NCBI GenBank assembly: GCA_002104905.1
Contig: MCFE01000204.1
Span: 62,001-126,000 of the forward strand
Direction: 5' to 3'
Length of the DNA stretch: 64,000 nt
DNA from: Basidiobolus meristosporus CBS 931.73
Taxonomy: Eukaryota > Basidiobolomycota > Basidiobolomycetes > Basidiobolales > Basidiobolaceae
A program made the translations under genes and the position numbers. How positions within the stretch are numbered: the stretch's first letter is position 1; the number at the start of each line of letters is the position of its first letter. This document shows positions 10,151-22,812 of this stretch, piece after piece. The notes under the pieces were generated by a model that did no database searches, was not told where the DNA came from, and worked only from the letters and a program-made list of their open reading frames with translations.

Positions 10151-12898
10151 GATTAATTGTAAGTGTGGATTCAATCCGAACGTTGGGAGGTTAGAAAGGT
10201 GTTTCAACTAGACGAGGCGCTATTCCGCCTTATATTTCCTCTAGACCTCCACTCGGTCATCGATATCGCCAAGTCATCAGTTGATTCAGAATCATGTGCT
10301 GATATATCACACTAGGATGCGAATTTGGCCTATCATCTGCCAATAAGTAAGCCAGCAGGAGAAGATTCCAAGTAAATGTAAGATAGTGAGAAAAGGACAA
10401 TTTCCTAGGTGGCAATCACATGAAATTGATGCTGTGGATACTTCAAGCTCCTTGAATTAGCTGAAAGTGAATTAGTGATACATCAGCTTGGGGACCATAA
10501 CATGCAGCCTACATCGAGCAGTATTTGCAATTCACGTAGAAAAGACAAATCTATTGGTTTCCATTGCGTTTGAACCACGGAAAGATGGTGACGGAAAATC
10601 ATATCCATTTTTAGATGAACTGAATGTGGGCTATCTAAGCTCAGCATACACATGAAGCCCTGAGCATAGTGTATAGTGGCGGGGGACGACAGCTTGCTGA
10701 ACCGGATCATGAGTCAAGATGCACAAACTTTTGAATATTGGACATGAAGTGCCAGTGTGCCATTCATTTTCGGGTGGGATTTTCGTAGGCATGTAGCAGA
10801 TTGCTTTATTTTAAATAGGTCCCAGCAACAAACCATCGCCACTATGTAGTACCTGTTTGTGATCTGGAGATATATGTTGGGTGAGAGACTCGGTGTGCCT
10901 CAACAATAGCCTCGTGGTAGGAAATGCCTAACCGCATATAACACGGCAACAGAGTATCACGGGTGACAATAGAGGGATAGGGAGAGAGATGCCCCAAAAC
11001 TGTTGGTCAAGACTTATCTCTTCATCTAATTCCGGGCAGTCTTGATCTGCAACCGACTCAGTCTATGTTTGGAATCGGATTCAGGAATACAGAATCCGTG
11101 TCTTTAACTAGCTTCGTCAACAGAATCAAGATATACCGCTCATTCAAATTGCAAGAACTCTTAGAAACCGGAAATGCCAGATAATATTTTCCAACCAGCT
11201 ACCATAATAACAATCATACCGTCGATTGGCACCAGTCATGCAGCTTGATTGCAAACAACATTAAAAACGATGGTGGAACACGCACCAAGATAAACATTAC
11301 CTTGAAGCGATGCATCTAAATGCTGTCATCCGAAACTTTTACTGCACTGGGCATCGAAGGATTGTTTGAAGATGCTCAGTAGAGTTAAAGCAAATAACTA
11401 TGAGACTAGCACCATTAGGCTCCGGCCCTTCTAGCGTTATGGTGGATGGTTATGGATGATTTGCCATGATAACAAGCACAAGGGGCCTGTGTAGTTGTTA
11501 TATGGAGCTGAGAAAAACAAGGATCTTTATGTAGGGACCATGTTTCAAGCAAAAGCACCCTTCACCCAGTTGTTAATGCGTATCCTTATTATATCCTTAT
11601 GGAGAATCAGTCCTAGTCGACACAGACCAAGGGCTTTGGAAAGATTGGATTACGGATGGTAACGACCGTTGGGATGACAACATGATCAAAACGTCTATGC
11701 ACCTCCTCATTACGTCTCTTGCATGTGTCATAGAAATCACATGGAAACCATCAACCACCCAATTAATGTGTACACGGACTGAAGACAGTCACATCTGATA
11801 ATACTAGTCTGTTGGCACATTTACCACCTCCGCACAGATCTAGTATTGTGATTATCACCTGGTGGCTTGCTCAGATTCGTTACCAAAGAATGGTTTTAAG
11901 GGGCACTATACAAGCATGCAGCTCGTTCAAGGAGAACGGCTTACAGCTACTACCATCATGATATTGGTCTGAGGGGCTAAGCACCCTGTTGCGTTTCACC
12001 TTTCAAAATCGGCACCCAAAGGGGTAGGACAAATACTCTATCAATACGAAAGTCTGTATGTGGTGACATATGATCTGCTGTTGATATCAATCCGCTATCA
12101 TAACCATTAATAGGCTCCGTTCCTCAAAGAGCTAGCTGTACCCTTGACAGTGAAGCAGGATTACAGTCCCTACAACAGTAAGTAAGACACGACCTGAACC
12201 ATTGCATCGGGTGGCACTGACCGCCTCAATCATCATTGTAATGACATCTGTCTTTAAGCGTTCATTCAGGGAGCTTACCAATTTCCGGACCGTTTATCGA
12301 GCGTATTCTCACCAACTGGATATATATAGTTATCCTAGGTGCTATATGGGTTGCGTATAGGCCTCATCTTACCAAATATGGATTGGCGGTGCTCATTGGT
12401 CAAGATACCCTGTACGCATAGATTCACAGTCAAGATGGAGTACGCCATTCCGTGATAATGAGATTCACTTTGATGCGCTTATTAACGCTCCTGTTAACCC
12501 TGTGAAATGTATGTTTTGCAAGCAGGTGAAGAATCAAATTTACTACAATCAACCAGAGTTCTATTGTAAATGTCAATCACGAGGAGATTTTGAAATTAGA
12601 TTGAGGTGTGCTCTTGGATTCAGATATGAATAACATCTCGCAGATATCCTAACCATCAACCTTTCCCGAGAAAAATTCGCGACTTTACAATAGGAGTTTC
12701 CTGTACAAGCTACACTCTTAGGTTACAAATCTAAACCCAAGCTCCTTGTCTCGTTCTTTATATCTTTAGTCCCAGTGGTAATTACATTGTCAGTATACTC
12801 AACTTACATAGCAATACTACACTATCGTCGCAATTGCTCAGCGCGCATAGATTGACAGTTTATTCACAGTTTCCCACCGTGTAGCACGTTGTGGGGAG
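10151..12898. other. 2.7-kb intergenic gap with no supported gene
   Basis: No open frame here resembles a known family, no splice-compatible exon chain was found, and there are no tRNA-like or tandem-repeat structures. The 5' part holds the perilipin-like promoter and the 3' end the PSY2 promoter. An unannotated RNA or a decayed gene cannot be excluded. Confidence 0.4.
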
Positions 12899-12907
12899 TA
12901 TAAAAAT
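12899..12907 (+). promoter_or_regulatory. TATA box of PSY2
   Basis: TATAAAAAT about 70 bp upstream of the ATG at 12973, the distance seen for other genes in the window. Confidence 0.55.
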
Positions 12908-12972
12908 ATTAGTTCAAGTCTAGGAACTTTGACTTTCCTGTGTTCCAACCAGTTTGTATACATACTTCAGAA

Positions 12973-15951
12973 ATGGAGATTTCTAGTAGAAGGCGTGTAA
13001 AAGTTTACGAGCTAGCAAGCGATAACGCCTGGCAAGACAGAGGGACTGGTTATTGTGTATGCATGTACATTGAGGTATATATTTTCCTTTTCCATTATGT
13101 CACGAATTTGCTGCCTGGAGCTTAGGAGCCCTCCTGAGAGATGTGCCTTTTTGGTAATATAAATTCTTAACATTTTTGTCAGGACAAGCAGGAGTTGTAT
13201 CTCCATGTTGTAGCAGAAGAGAGCAACACCCTTCTCCTAAATTCGAAAGTACGGAAAGGAGATGTATACCAGAAACAGCAAGGCATGTCTTGATGAATAT
13301 ACACCGCATACATATAGCTAAAGAGTAACCTCTTTTAAAAATCGATCTTCTAGATTCTCTAATAGTATGGACTGAGACCAACGGGAAAGATCTAGCCCTG
13401 AGCTTTCAAGAAGCAGAAGGTTGCACTGAAGCGTGGTCAGTTACGCCATCAATAATTATTACAACGCTAGGTTTTGACATCGCGTTGCAGGGACATCATC
13501 GCCGATATGCAAAAAAGGCTTCCTGGATTACCATATGGTAATATATCAGCGATATTTATGACTCACCAGCATTTAACACGTTGAAAGTAGAGCTTGGAGA
13601 ATCTCACAGAGAATTATCCGATAGTCAAATAACTTTACCTAAACCCGGACTTTCAAATCTTACGGAAATTGAGTCAATTATCAAAAAGTTCGGACGATTT
13701 GTGTACGGGCGGGATAATTTGACTTCTTATGTAGTCCACGAGGTAATCAAGTATCATACTACCGACTGATAGAGAAACCCTACTGAACTTGCCCACTTAG
13801 AAATATATTGACCAGCTTTTGCCAATCTTTGAGAAGTGCGAGCGCATCAAAAATGAAAAGGCCCTTTTTACGTTGTATAGCATCGTGAAGAGCTTAAGTG
13901 TGTGCATTATCTTTTTGACTGACTTTTCAATAGATGTTAACCACTTGGCGATATAGTACTGTTGAATGAAAATTGTATCTTCGAATATATTGTCCAGAGC
14001 CACATTATTCTTGGTGTTGTGGGTATTCTAGAATGTAAGGGTGGTTTGGATACCGCACGTTCACGCTCTATATTCATGCCACTATGTCGTCTAGACGATC
14101 CGGATTATCCTAACGCAAAGCCCAAGTACCGCGAATACCTCGGAGACAATTTGCACTTCAAACAGGTACGTCTTTGGTGAATAGACTCCCCATCATATCC
14201 TCGTTAACTCTCAAATCAACTAGGTTATTCCAATCCGAGACAAAGCGATTGAGAGCAAAATCCATCAAACATTTCGCCTACAATACTTGAAAGATGTTGT
14301 ACTGGCTCGGACTCTAGACGACAATACATTCTCTATCCTGAATTCACTAATCTTTTTCAACAACGTCGATATCGTCAATTATTTACAGCATGATCACGAA
14401 TTTCTTCGTGAGCTGTTTAGCATATTCAACAACCCTGATGAACCCCGCGAGAGGAAGCGAGATGCTGTATTCTTTGTGCGTCAATTTTGCTCTATTGCTA
14501 AAAATTTGGCCATTATCCATTGCTCCGGCCTATACAGGTGATGACCGTTTTGAGTTATTCACTATATCTTTCATCCACTTTCTAATTTGGCTAATGGCAG
14601 ATCCCTTAGTCAGCACGGATTATTCTGCACTCTTGACTATGCATTGCCAAATGCCGATGCGACTGTTCGCATAGTTGGTGCAGAAATATTGTGCACTATA
14701 CTGGACCTAGATCCAAATCTCGTGCGTTCATACATCTTGGCGCAAGCTAAACAGAATCAGAAGCCGCTTATAGAGACAGTTGTGGAACGCTTGATAGTCG
14801 ACGACGACATCGGAGTTAAAGTACAATATGGAGAGGTCTTGAAGGTTCTACTAGATACTTCACCCCCATTTAACGAGCAATCCCTCGTAAACCCTGTTGA
14901 AGCTTTGATGGCTCCCAAGTCGGATCCCGAATCGGATGAGCTGTTAAGTATGTTCTACGAAAGGTATATGGGCAAACTATTTGAACCCATTATGCAATTT
15001 CCAGAATATGATGGTATGGAGAAGGAGCTTATTCTTTCACCCCCCAAACTGGCTTATTGCTCTTTGTTGTGTGAATTATTATGCTTCGCGGTTCGTTCCC
15101 ATTCGTTCCGCAGCAAATATTTTATTCTGTCTTCGAATATCTTCCTCAAAATCATCACCCTATTCAGAAGTCGGGAAAAACATCTCAAGCTGGGGGTACT
15201 GCGATTCTTTCGTACCTGCATCGGGCTACGTGATGAGTTCTACAACAGGTTTATAGTAAAACACGATTTATTCAAGCCAGTTGTGGATTTACTTCTGGCC
15301 ACAGAGGGAAAAAACAACTTGATGAACTCTGCATGCTTGGAGCTTTTCGAGTTCATCCGAAAGGTATGCCACGGTACAATTCCCCGGGGGCATGATAGGG
15401 TTCTCGGTTAATCCTTTTGATATTTGTAGGAAAATATGAAACTGCTCATGAACTACACGGTCCAGAAGTACTACGAACAACTACGCGCGATCAACTACGT
15501 AGAGACGTTCCAAATGCTTAAACAAAAATATGACCAATCTGAGAAACTGGCCACACAAGAATTGAAACCCAACCCTGGGACTGAGATATGTAGTTCCACT
15601 GACGAAAAAGCGCCACTGGAAGATGCTCCACGTGCTCAGAACGTAGAAAGCAGTAGTGCTCGTGTCGATATACTAGACGCCGAAAACGATCCCAAGAGCA
15701 GTGCTGTCGATAAACTCGATTCAGTGGCCCACCAGGAGAATAGAGTTTTACACAATGCGAAAATCAAAAGCAACCATACAAGCACCGAGAACAACGTAGA
15801 CAAACCACCTAATTCCCGAAAGAAACGGGCCCGCTCGGATGAGTCAACCAAGGGGATAGTTGGAGGTGACAAGAAGGTCAAGGTAGATGCTGAACTCAAT
15901 CATACTGTGAAAATACCCGGTTCAAATGGCAATCCCTCTACTTTTGCTTAA
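12973..15951 (+). CDS. PSY2: Protein phosphatase 4 regulatory subunit 3 (SMEK/Psy2)
   Basis: Eleven exons: 12973-13074, 13183-13282, 13354-13432, 13491-13537, 13570-13742, 13801-13897, 13957-14034, 14095-14165, 14224-14537, 14601-15363 and 15430-15951; 781 aa. The N-terminal PH/EVH1-like domain carries RRRVKVYELASDNAWQDRGTG. It is followed by the SMK-1 region (EYDPDYPNAKPKYREYLGDN) and armadillo-like repeats ending LRFFRTCIGLRDEFYNRF and LELFEFIRK. The C-tail is charged, with a basic nuclear signal (RKKRARSD). It targets the PP4 catalytic subunit, for example in DNA-damage recovery. Intron 2 (13283-13353) starts with GC, not GT. The end of exon 3 is the weakest call: GTGGTC is the only donor that joins the frames, and it removes a usually conserved Trp. 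Confidence 0.92.
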
Positions 15952-16478
15952 ACAATAGAATACACCCTGCCTTGTATCCTTTCGGATGTTTTGAAACAGC
16001 TCTACATGTATATACAGTTACTGATCGTATTATGCAACACCATGTAGAGATTGAACGAATCGTATGAGCTCCCTAAACTCTAAGTCTTACTTGGTTCCCA
16101 AGAAAATCACCAAATCTCGCAAACAAATTCGCATGGTATTCTAATATTAAACATGATTAACCTTCATTACAACTGGCATGGGTGTTCTTCTGGAGCGTGT
16201 TTGGGATTGCCCGATATATCCTGAGCTTGCTTGAAATTGTAAATAAATTTGATTGTTGGCAGGGATCCAAGGAGATAGGACATATGATGTTTAATGGTCC
16301 CAAACATCTGGTAAAAATATTGAGGAAAGCACAGTCGCCAAGCAGCGCGACAATGTCATAATTGAGGTTGATTTAGAAAAACTGGGATTTCTTCTATTTC
16401 AATACAGATGGAAAGCTTCATGTTACAAAAAAAGATATGGAAAGGGTAGAACGAGAGAGAAAGGGCGAGAAAAGTGAC
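15952..16478. other. intergenic between convergent PSY2 and TPS2
   Basis: A 0.5-kb spacer shared by the 3' ends of two convergent genes. Nothing else was recognised. Confidence 0.5.
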
Positions 16479-19400
16479 TCAAGAGGATTGCTCTCCGAGT
16501 AGGGAGATCGCCTTAATGATGTCTTCGCAATAAGGCACGTGCCACGATGCCTGTGTCTTCTTGTTAGCACTGCCGATGGTACACGAGAAGCAGTAGTTCT
16601 CGGGAAGTTCCGATTTGCGAAGGGCCCTGAACATATCCTCATCCGTTTTGTCGTCACCTGCGCAGAAAACAAACTCACAGTTCTCCGTCGCGGCTACGAG
16701 TTTCTTAACGATCTCACCCTTGTTCAGCTCCACTGGACGAACCTCCAGATTCTTCTTGCCTACCAGGATCTCCACCGGTTTCTTGGATACGATGGCGTCC
16801 TCAAGATGGTTTCGGCACTCCTTAGCCTGGAACATACTAGGATGAAAGCTTAGAACGTGGATGGCCTAGCCCAAGATATTCTGATCTGGCTTACCCATAT
16901 TCCGGATCGGCCATTCTGTAGTGCCACGTGACTGCGCACAGTTTGTGCTCCACGAATGAACCGGGTGTCCGTTCGGTATAGTAATTGAATATATCTACAA
17001 CATCCTTCTTCCAGGAGAAATCGAACTCCGCAGCAAGGTTGATCCATGGATTCTCGTTCTTCGGATGTGGATATTTGATGAAGCAGCCGTGTTCGGCACT
17101 GAGGAATCCTGTTAGCATCCATCGTTGGGTCGCCTCGAATCCGCGATGTAATTACCTGAAGCCGAGGTTCGGAATCTGGCCCAACCATTGGTCCAAGAAC
17201 TCCTGATCACGTCCGGAGATCACCCACACAACATTGTTGGGATTGCTTGCAAGCTGTGTCAGCCCCTCGATGGTTTCCTGTGGCGGCACGGCAGCGCCAG
17301 GGGTTTCTCTGATGGGAGTTAACGTACCCTAAGGGGGAAGGGTGAGTTAATGCGCGGTGGTATATCTGGAAATCCTTGCGGATCACTTACATCATAGTCG
17401 AACAAAAGGAGTCTCTTTTTGGCGGAATTGTACTGCTTGACCAAGGCCTGAGTGTCGAGGATGGGGGTTGGTAGGGAGTCATCCTTGGAAAGGGACCTGT
17501 TCTTCAAATCATCGATGAAGTGCTTGGCCCAAGCCTTGGAGGGATGGGATACTATATAGTTGTATAGTTGCTGATAGCCAAAGCCGGTTAACATGATGAA
17601 TATGGTGACAAGAAATCTCGCCAGCCTACCTCGTGCTTCAATGAACGGTCCTCCTTGGACATGGTAAGGGCTTCGTGGATGGATTCGGCAACACCCTACG
17701 GCCCGTCAAACATTAATCGCCTGCAATGGAATGAAAGGGAAACACCGAGTCACTTACCGTATAATCCCATGGGTTCACCAAAAGTGCCGCACTTAATGAC
17801 CCGGCTGTACCTGCGAACTCGCTCAAGATCAGTGGGCCTGCGTTGTCCCGCTGGCATAGCACGTATTCTTGACATGTGGTGTTCATTCCGTCTCTGATGG
17901 AGGTAATCAGCCCCACATCAGCAGCGGCGAGAAGTGCGTAATACTCTTCACGCTCAATTCTTTGGCTGTAGCGGTAGACCGGCGTGTGCTCGAGCGACCC
18001 GAATGTCCCGTTGATGCGAGACACCACCTCGGAGATTTTCGCCTCAAGCTTGGGATCTTGGCGTTGAACGGGTGTGTTGATCTGAATCAAGACGATCTGA
18101 AGGCCAGGGAAGATTAGCACGTTTCCTTCGTCCGAGAGAAGAACCTTTCCTACCTTGTTAACCCACTCGGGGTGCAGCTCCAAGAACTTCTCAAAACTGT
18201 ACAGCTTCTGCAAAACCCCGGTGACTTGATCGACTTTGTCTCTCCCGATGATGATCTTCTTGTCCCCGTGCATTTCCTTGATCGCCTTGATCTTCGCAGC
18301 GACCCCGTCAGAATTTCTGCGTTCAAATACGTCAGTAGTCAGATACGACACTCTATGTCACGAGACTTCAATCAATATCAACCTCTGTGCAGTGACCGTG
18401 TCAACGTCTATCCCAATAGGGTATATTCCTACTGAGATGTAGCGGCCGCTATAGTCAACCCCTGTGGGAGTAGAATCTAGGCCTAGCACTCTAGTGCAAC
18501 TACTAATGAAATGGCGTGCATAAGAATATGTCTAATATGCGAGAGATGGGAGATCAGATGGCTGCGGATCATTCATGGAGTAATGCTCATGGTTACCTGG
18601 AAGCCAACTTGGTTAGCACCTAGAATACCTTCCAGAAGCTCTTTGCGGTCTAGAAAGAGGAGCTGGGGTCAGAAACAGTGCTCGGTGCGAAAGGAACATC
18701 AATCGGGGGACTTACTCGGAGAGCTGCGAAACACTTCGGAGGCTGGGAAAGGTGAATGTAAAAAGAAGCTGATGATGGCCTCGGGCATAAGCTTGCGGCA
18801 AAGGCCAGGTACCAGGAAAAGATGGTAGTCCTGAATCCAGACTAATTGACCACGCTATCGTAAGTACCACTACTGCGAGAATGAATGAACCATAGATATG
18901 TTACCGATATCGCCGCTCTTGTAAATCGATTTGATGTTGTCGGCAAAGATCTTGTTCACCTCCTGGTAAGCAGCCCAGTTCTGGTTGTCACAGTTGTCGT
19001 TCGAGTTGGTTTCCGAAACCAGGTAATGGAGCAGTGGCCACAAGACTAGCCGGGTTGCATCGAGAGTTTGAGCTCCAGCATTTATTTGAAAGACGAGTGA
19101 ATGGATCCAACATACCAGATTTACAATAACCATCGTAGTGACCTTTTGCTAAGGTATCTTCAAGGAAAATCGGAATCAACTGACTGTCCTCCCAACAGAG
19201 TTTGCGAAGAGCAGTCTTGTGGGCGTCTGTGATTTCCGTGCTAGGCACCAGTGAGCCGCTTTCATCATATATATCGCCCACGAAACCGACTCGAACACAG
19301 TCTTCGGAATCTTTAAGAGATTGAAGGCCCGAGTACATGGCGGAGTGGCCTCTTCTAGGACCGAGCTTCCAGGACCAATCGTCTGGCTGCGAGGCATCCC

Positions 19401-19503
19401 CCTTGAGTAGAATGCAGGCACGGGGGAGGAAGTGTGTGACGCAAATAACACGACCGTCCTTTACGGAGGGTTTTTCCGAGCTGGAAGTGATCCCGTTAAG
19501 CAT
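16479..19503 (-). CDS. TPS2: Trehalose-6-phosphate phosphatase (Tps2 type: GT20-like + HAD)
   Basis: Twelve exons on the minus strand: 19503-19116, 19045-18905, 18841-18716, 18649-18597, 18531-18383, 18316-18154, 18096-17758, 17695-17630, 17570-17391, 17328-17156, 17098-16895 and 16836-16479; 779 aa with consistent phases. Residues ~10-500 form a GT20 (trehalose-phosphate synthase) fold: VWIQDYHLFLVPG, FFLHSPFPASEVF, LVNPWDYTGVAESIHEAL. In the sugar-nucleotide loop, where active synthases have R and K (for example DRLDYIKG), it reads GRDKVDQVTG, as in yeast Tps2. The synthase site is therefore probably inactive. The C-terminal HAD phosphatase is intact: LLLFDYDGTL (Asp533, Asp535, split by an intron) and GDDKTDED (721-728). 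It converts trehalose-6-phosphate to trehalose in stress and carbon storage. Confidence 0.93.
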
Positions 19504-21421
19504 TTCGCAGAAAAATTATGTGAGAATGGGTGCTGAGAGGAAAATTAGGTCGCAGTCAGGTACAAGGACAAATAAGAGGGTTTAGGGCGGAAAACAAAAA
19601 TAGCGAGCACGTAAGATGTAATCAGCTAGGCAGTGACGAAACGATCTTATATAATTTGGATGGACTTAGAGGACCAACCAAATTTGTATGGAGAGGAAGA
19701 TGTCTTCAAAATTAATCTATGTTTCAACTTGACAAATGATAGTGAAGATAAGACGATCATGAATGATATGATAAGAGCAATAAAAAAGCACCTGATTTTC
19801 CATCCTGCATTGAGTAGCGCGCTAATCCAGATATCTGCACAGAGTGGAAGCAATACGTAAGGGAAATTGTTCAGACAGGTAAAAAGCACCACTTTAGGTA
19901 TGCCTTCGACGTAACCTCTGCCAGAAACGTAGGCTACTGACCAAACTGAGATCTGAAATCTGATCTGACCCTTTTAGAGGGGATCGTTAGCTAGGCACTC
20001 AACCAATATGCCGTGTGATTTCACCAGCCGAAAGCGTCGAGGTTGAATTCTCGTGGATAAGCAGGACACGGCATTCTATCCAACCCATCAGAATGGGGGG
20101 GGGGCATTCATCGATATGTGGATATTGTCAAATTTGTCCACAAATTACGTAGCGGTATTACGGTACACACATATCACTGGCGAGCACTTCAACATGACGA
20201 CATGATCTTATCTTACGTGCAATGACTTCACCCATCCATTGGCAGAGCAGAATGGAGGTGGTGGAATTTAGCTTTGCGGATCATCTCCGATGGCTTCTCT
20301 AGGCTCATCGTGATCCATGTATGCCTTCTACAGGTCCCTTACAGGATTAAGCTTTCCGCGGAGTTCAAAACGAGCCCATCCTTGAAATGGCCGAACGATG
20401 TGAGCAAAGCAGGGCCTAGCAGAGTATGCCGTCCCTGTGTGAGATTAGCAATCAAGCGAGTAAGCCTTGGGTGCTTGTACAGCGGAATAAGCGCCTGGCG
20501 AGGCGTAGAATGAGTAAGGGTCTGTCCTGCTCAGCATTAACAAATACCACTGCCTCACCCCGTGAGCATGCCTTGTCCTATTTAGTGAGTGATATGTTTT
20601 CTTGGGGATGTATACTTGAAATAAGAAAGAGGGTGTAGCAATTTAGGGAGGTATGCAATTGGCAAATGTACACTGACAAGATCCATCAGAAGGTTCCCTC
20701 CCCCAAAATCAGGATTTTCTTACCCGTTTTGTTCGCGGTGTTTACCACATTTGTTAGCACTGATAGCACACATTCTAATCGATGGAGTGCACTGTAGCTC
20801 CTAGGTATACTGGACAGAGAATCAAGGTGTTTTGGCCACTAAATTAGTATGGACATATTGTGGTGCTCTTAATCGGAGAAAGCATTCGTGTATAATACTA
20901 TAGTCATGTCCATCAAACTTGGGCTAGCTGTTTCGCACTTGTATTGCCACTTGATCGCATGTTTGTTCTTGGCTTGAGAGTGGACATGTACGGATCTTTC
21001 CATTCCTCCTTGGGGCTACCTTTCTGGCTCCACAACGAAGGAAACCGAGGCAGATTCCATGCACTCCAACCCTCATTAGTCTGCTTCTCGAGGCTGCATC
21101 AGCAATGTGGTGAAGTGCTTGGCTTGGAGACGACCACATCATATGTAAGGCAAACTGATCTATGACAACCACGTCTAAAACGGATTTAAGTCTATATTTA
21201 TAAAATAACTTGATTGCTTGCTAATTGGCAGGGGTGAAAGTTCTAAATTATGTAGTAGAAATGGCAAATATTTGTCAATCCAGAAAAGACCAACTAGACT
21301 TCACTTGATCAGACTTCAGAAAGCTGTTAGTAGAATCAGGAGCCGATTACTTGAAAGGTGGCAGCGGTGGATCTACAGACAAAAGATGTTCAACTCAGTA
21401 TATTACCGCCAAGCTGTGTCC
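19504..21421. other. intergenic, mostly empty
   Basis: Holds the TPS2 promoter and the 3' flank of the kelch gene. Apart from a doubtful small open frame at 19652-19860 and a short poly-G run near 20097-20104, nothing stands out. Confidence 0.4.
19652..19860 (+). CDS. doubtful small open frame, unknown
   Basis: An ATG-initiated frame of 69 codons, starting MDLEDQPNLYGEED and ending ALIQISAQSGSNT. A TTATATAA-like element lies about 12-20 bp upstream, closer than for other genes here. I recognise no domain. The amino-acid mix (acidic start, KINLCFNLTND, a predicted helix DMIRAIKKHLIFHP) looks protein-like, but it could be a chance frame or an exon of an unrecognised gene. Confidence 0.15.
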
Positions 21422-22812
21422 TCAGTAAGAGCCTAGCTCAAAATTGGTGACTTGAGGCAGATATGCGCAAGCGCTTAAATCCAAGATGTAGACTTCGTCA
21501 AAAACCCGATGTCCGTCATAGCCGCCATACACAAATAATCTAGAATCGTACAAAACCGCAGTATGGTAGCCTCTACCAGTAGGCGGCACTCCATAAATCT
21601 TCCTGGTTTCCCAGTTCATGGTGACTGAAGGGAAAGTTAGATTTGGCAAACAAATAAAAAAGCAAGGAGCCATACCCAAGTTTAATAATAACACGTTCTG
21701 GACGTATTTGTCGCCATCGTGTCCGCCGATGACAAATATGTATGAACCGACCTGGGTTGCTGTGTGCGAAAGTCTAGGGACACGCTCGCTAAGTCTCACT
21801 CGCTCCCACGTATGGGTTTCTGCAATGACGGTCAGTTAAGTTAAAGGCCGCTGAAACTAAACAACCATTCGATGTAAGCTACTCACCAAGGTCCAAGACA
21901 TGAGCTTCGCTGAAACATTCATGGCCATCTGAGCCTCCATATACCAGGAGTTTGCTTTCAACCAGTGTGCTGGTGTGATAGCCTCTAGGGATCGGGGGCT
22001 TACCGTTGACTTCGACGCTTTCCCAAGTTAGCTTAGATAAATCAGCTATTCAACAGAAACATGGTATCAATATACGGCCTTGACAAATCAATGAGAATCC
22101 ATACTTATGTCCAATCGAAATACATCGTTCAAGGCACGAAGCCCATCTCCTCCGCCAAACAAATACAAGTATTTTCCGTAATGGCAGGCTGTATGCGCAC
22201 GCCGGGGCCCTGGAATATCACCATACACTTTTGGTTTTGACCAAGTTAAAGTATCTACCATAGGGTGGGGTGGGTTTAGTCGCGAACACATCTGGATGGC
22301 AATTACATAACCAATACCTGTATCGAGAATGTAAAGCTCATTGAAATAGTTTGGCCCATCACCGCCGCCGAAGATAAACAATTTGTTGTCAATTAATGTT
22401 GAGGTGTGAGCTCTACAGGGAGCAGGTGGCTCGCCGTTGGTTCGTGGGTTTGACCAATACATGGTTTCTAGGAAGAGAATTAGGTTAAAGTCGGCCAAGA
22501 GCAAAAGTTGATAATCATCTTACCAGCATCAAAGACATACAAGTCATTGTAACAAGTGCGCTCATCACACCCTCCAAATATATAAATTAGCTCTCCAACT
22601 AGGTTAACGCTATGTGCCCGTAGAGATTTCGGAGGTGAATGACCGTAGATAGGTGCTTTTGACCAATACATAGCAGGCGCTGGAGCTGGGGGAACATCCG
22701 GAGCTGGTGGCTCCGAATCTCGAGTAGATTTTGGCCCAGAGTTTGTAGTACCACGCCACGAGGCTCTACGACGGTGGTACGACTGAGAATTGCTAGTCAT
22801 TTGCGCAGGCAT
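21422..22812 (-). CDS. Six-repeat kelch protein
   Basis: Six exons on the minus strand: 22812-22524, 22467-22318, 22254-22105, 22045-21887, 21819-21676 and 21624-21422; 1095 nt, 364 aa. After a ~45-residue Ser/Pro-rich leader, each exon carries one kelch repeat with the pattern RAH/GYHT...(I/L/V)FGG.DG...(N/D)(D/E)(L/V)..LD. The glycine pairs are IFGGCDE, IFGGGDG, LFGGGDG, VYGGSDG, VIGGHDG and VYGGYDG. Six blades would close one beta-propeller. All five introns are in phase 1 and fall at the end of a repeat; internal exons are 150, 150, 159 and 144 nt. Kelch propellers are protein-interaction scaffolds; the partner is unknown. The short tail after the last blade carries AYLPQVTNFELGSY. Confidence 0.9.

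Noticed and set aside
20097-20104. Poly-G run near 20.1 kb as a possible structural element
   Set aside because: A short homopolymer with no supporting context.
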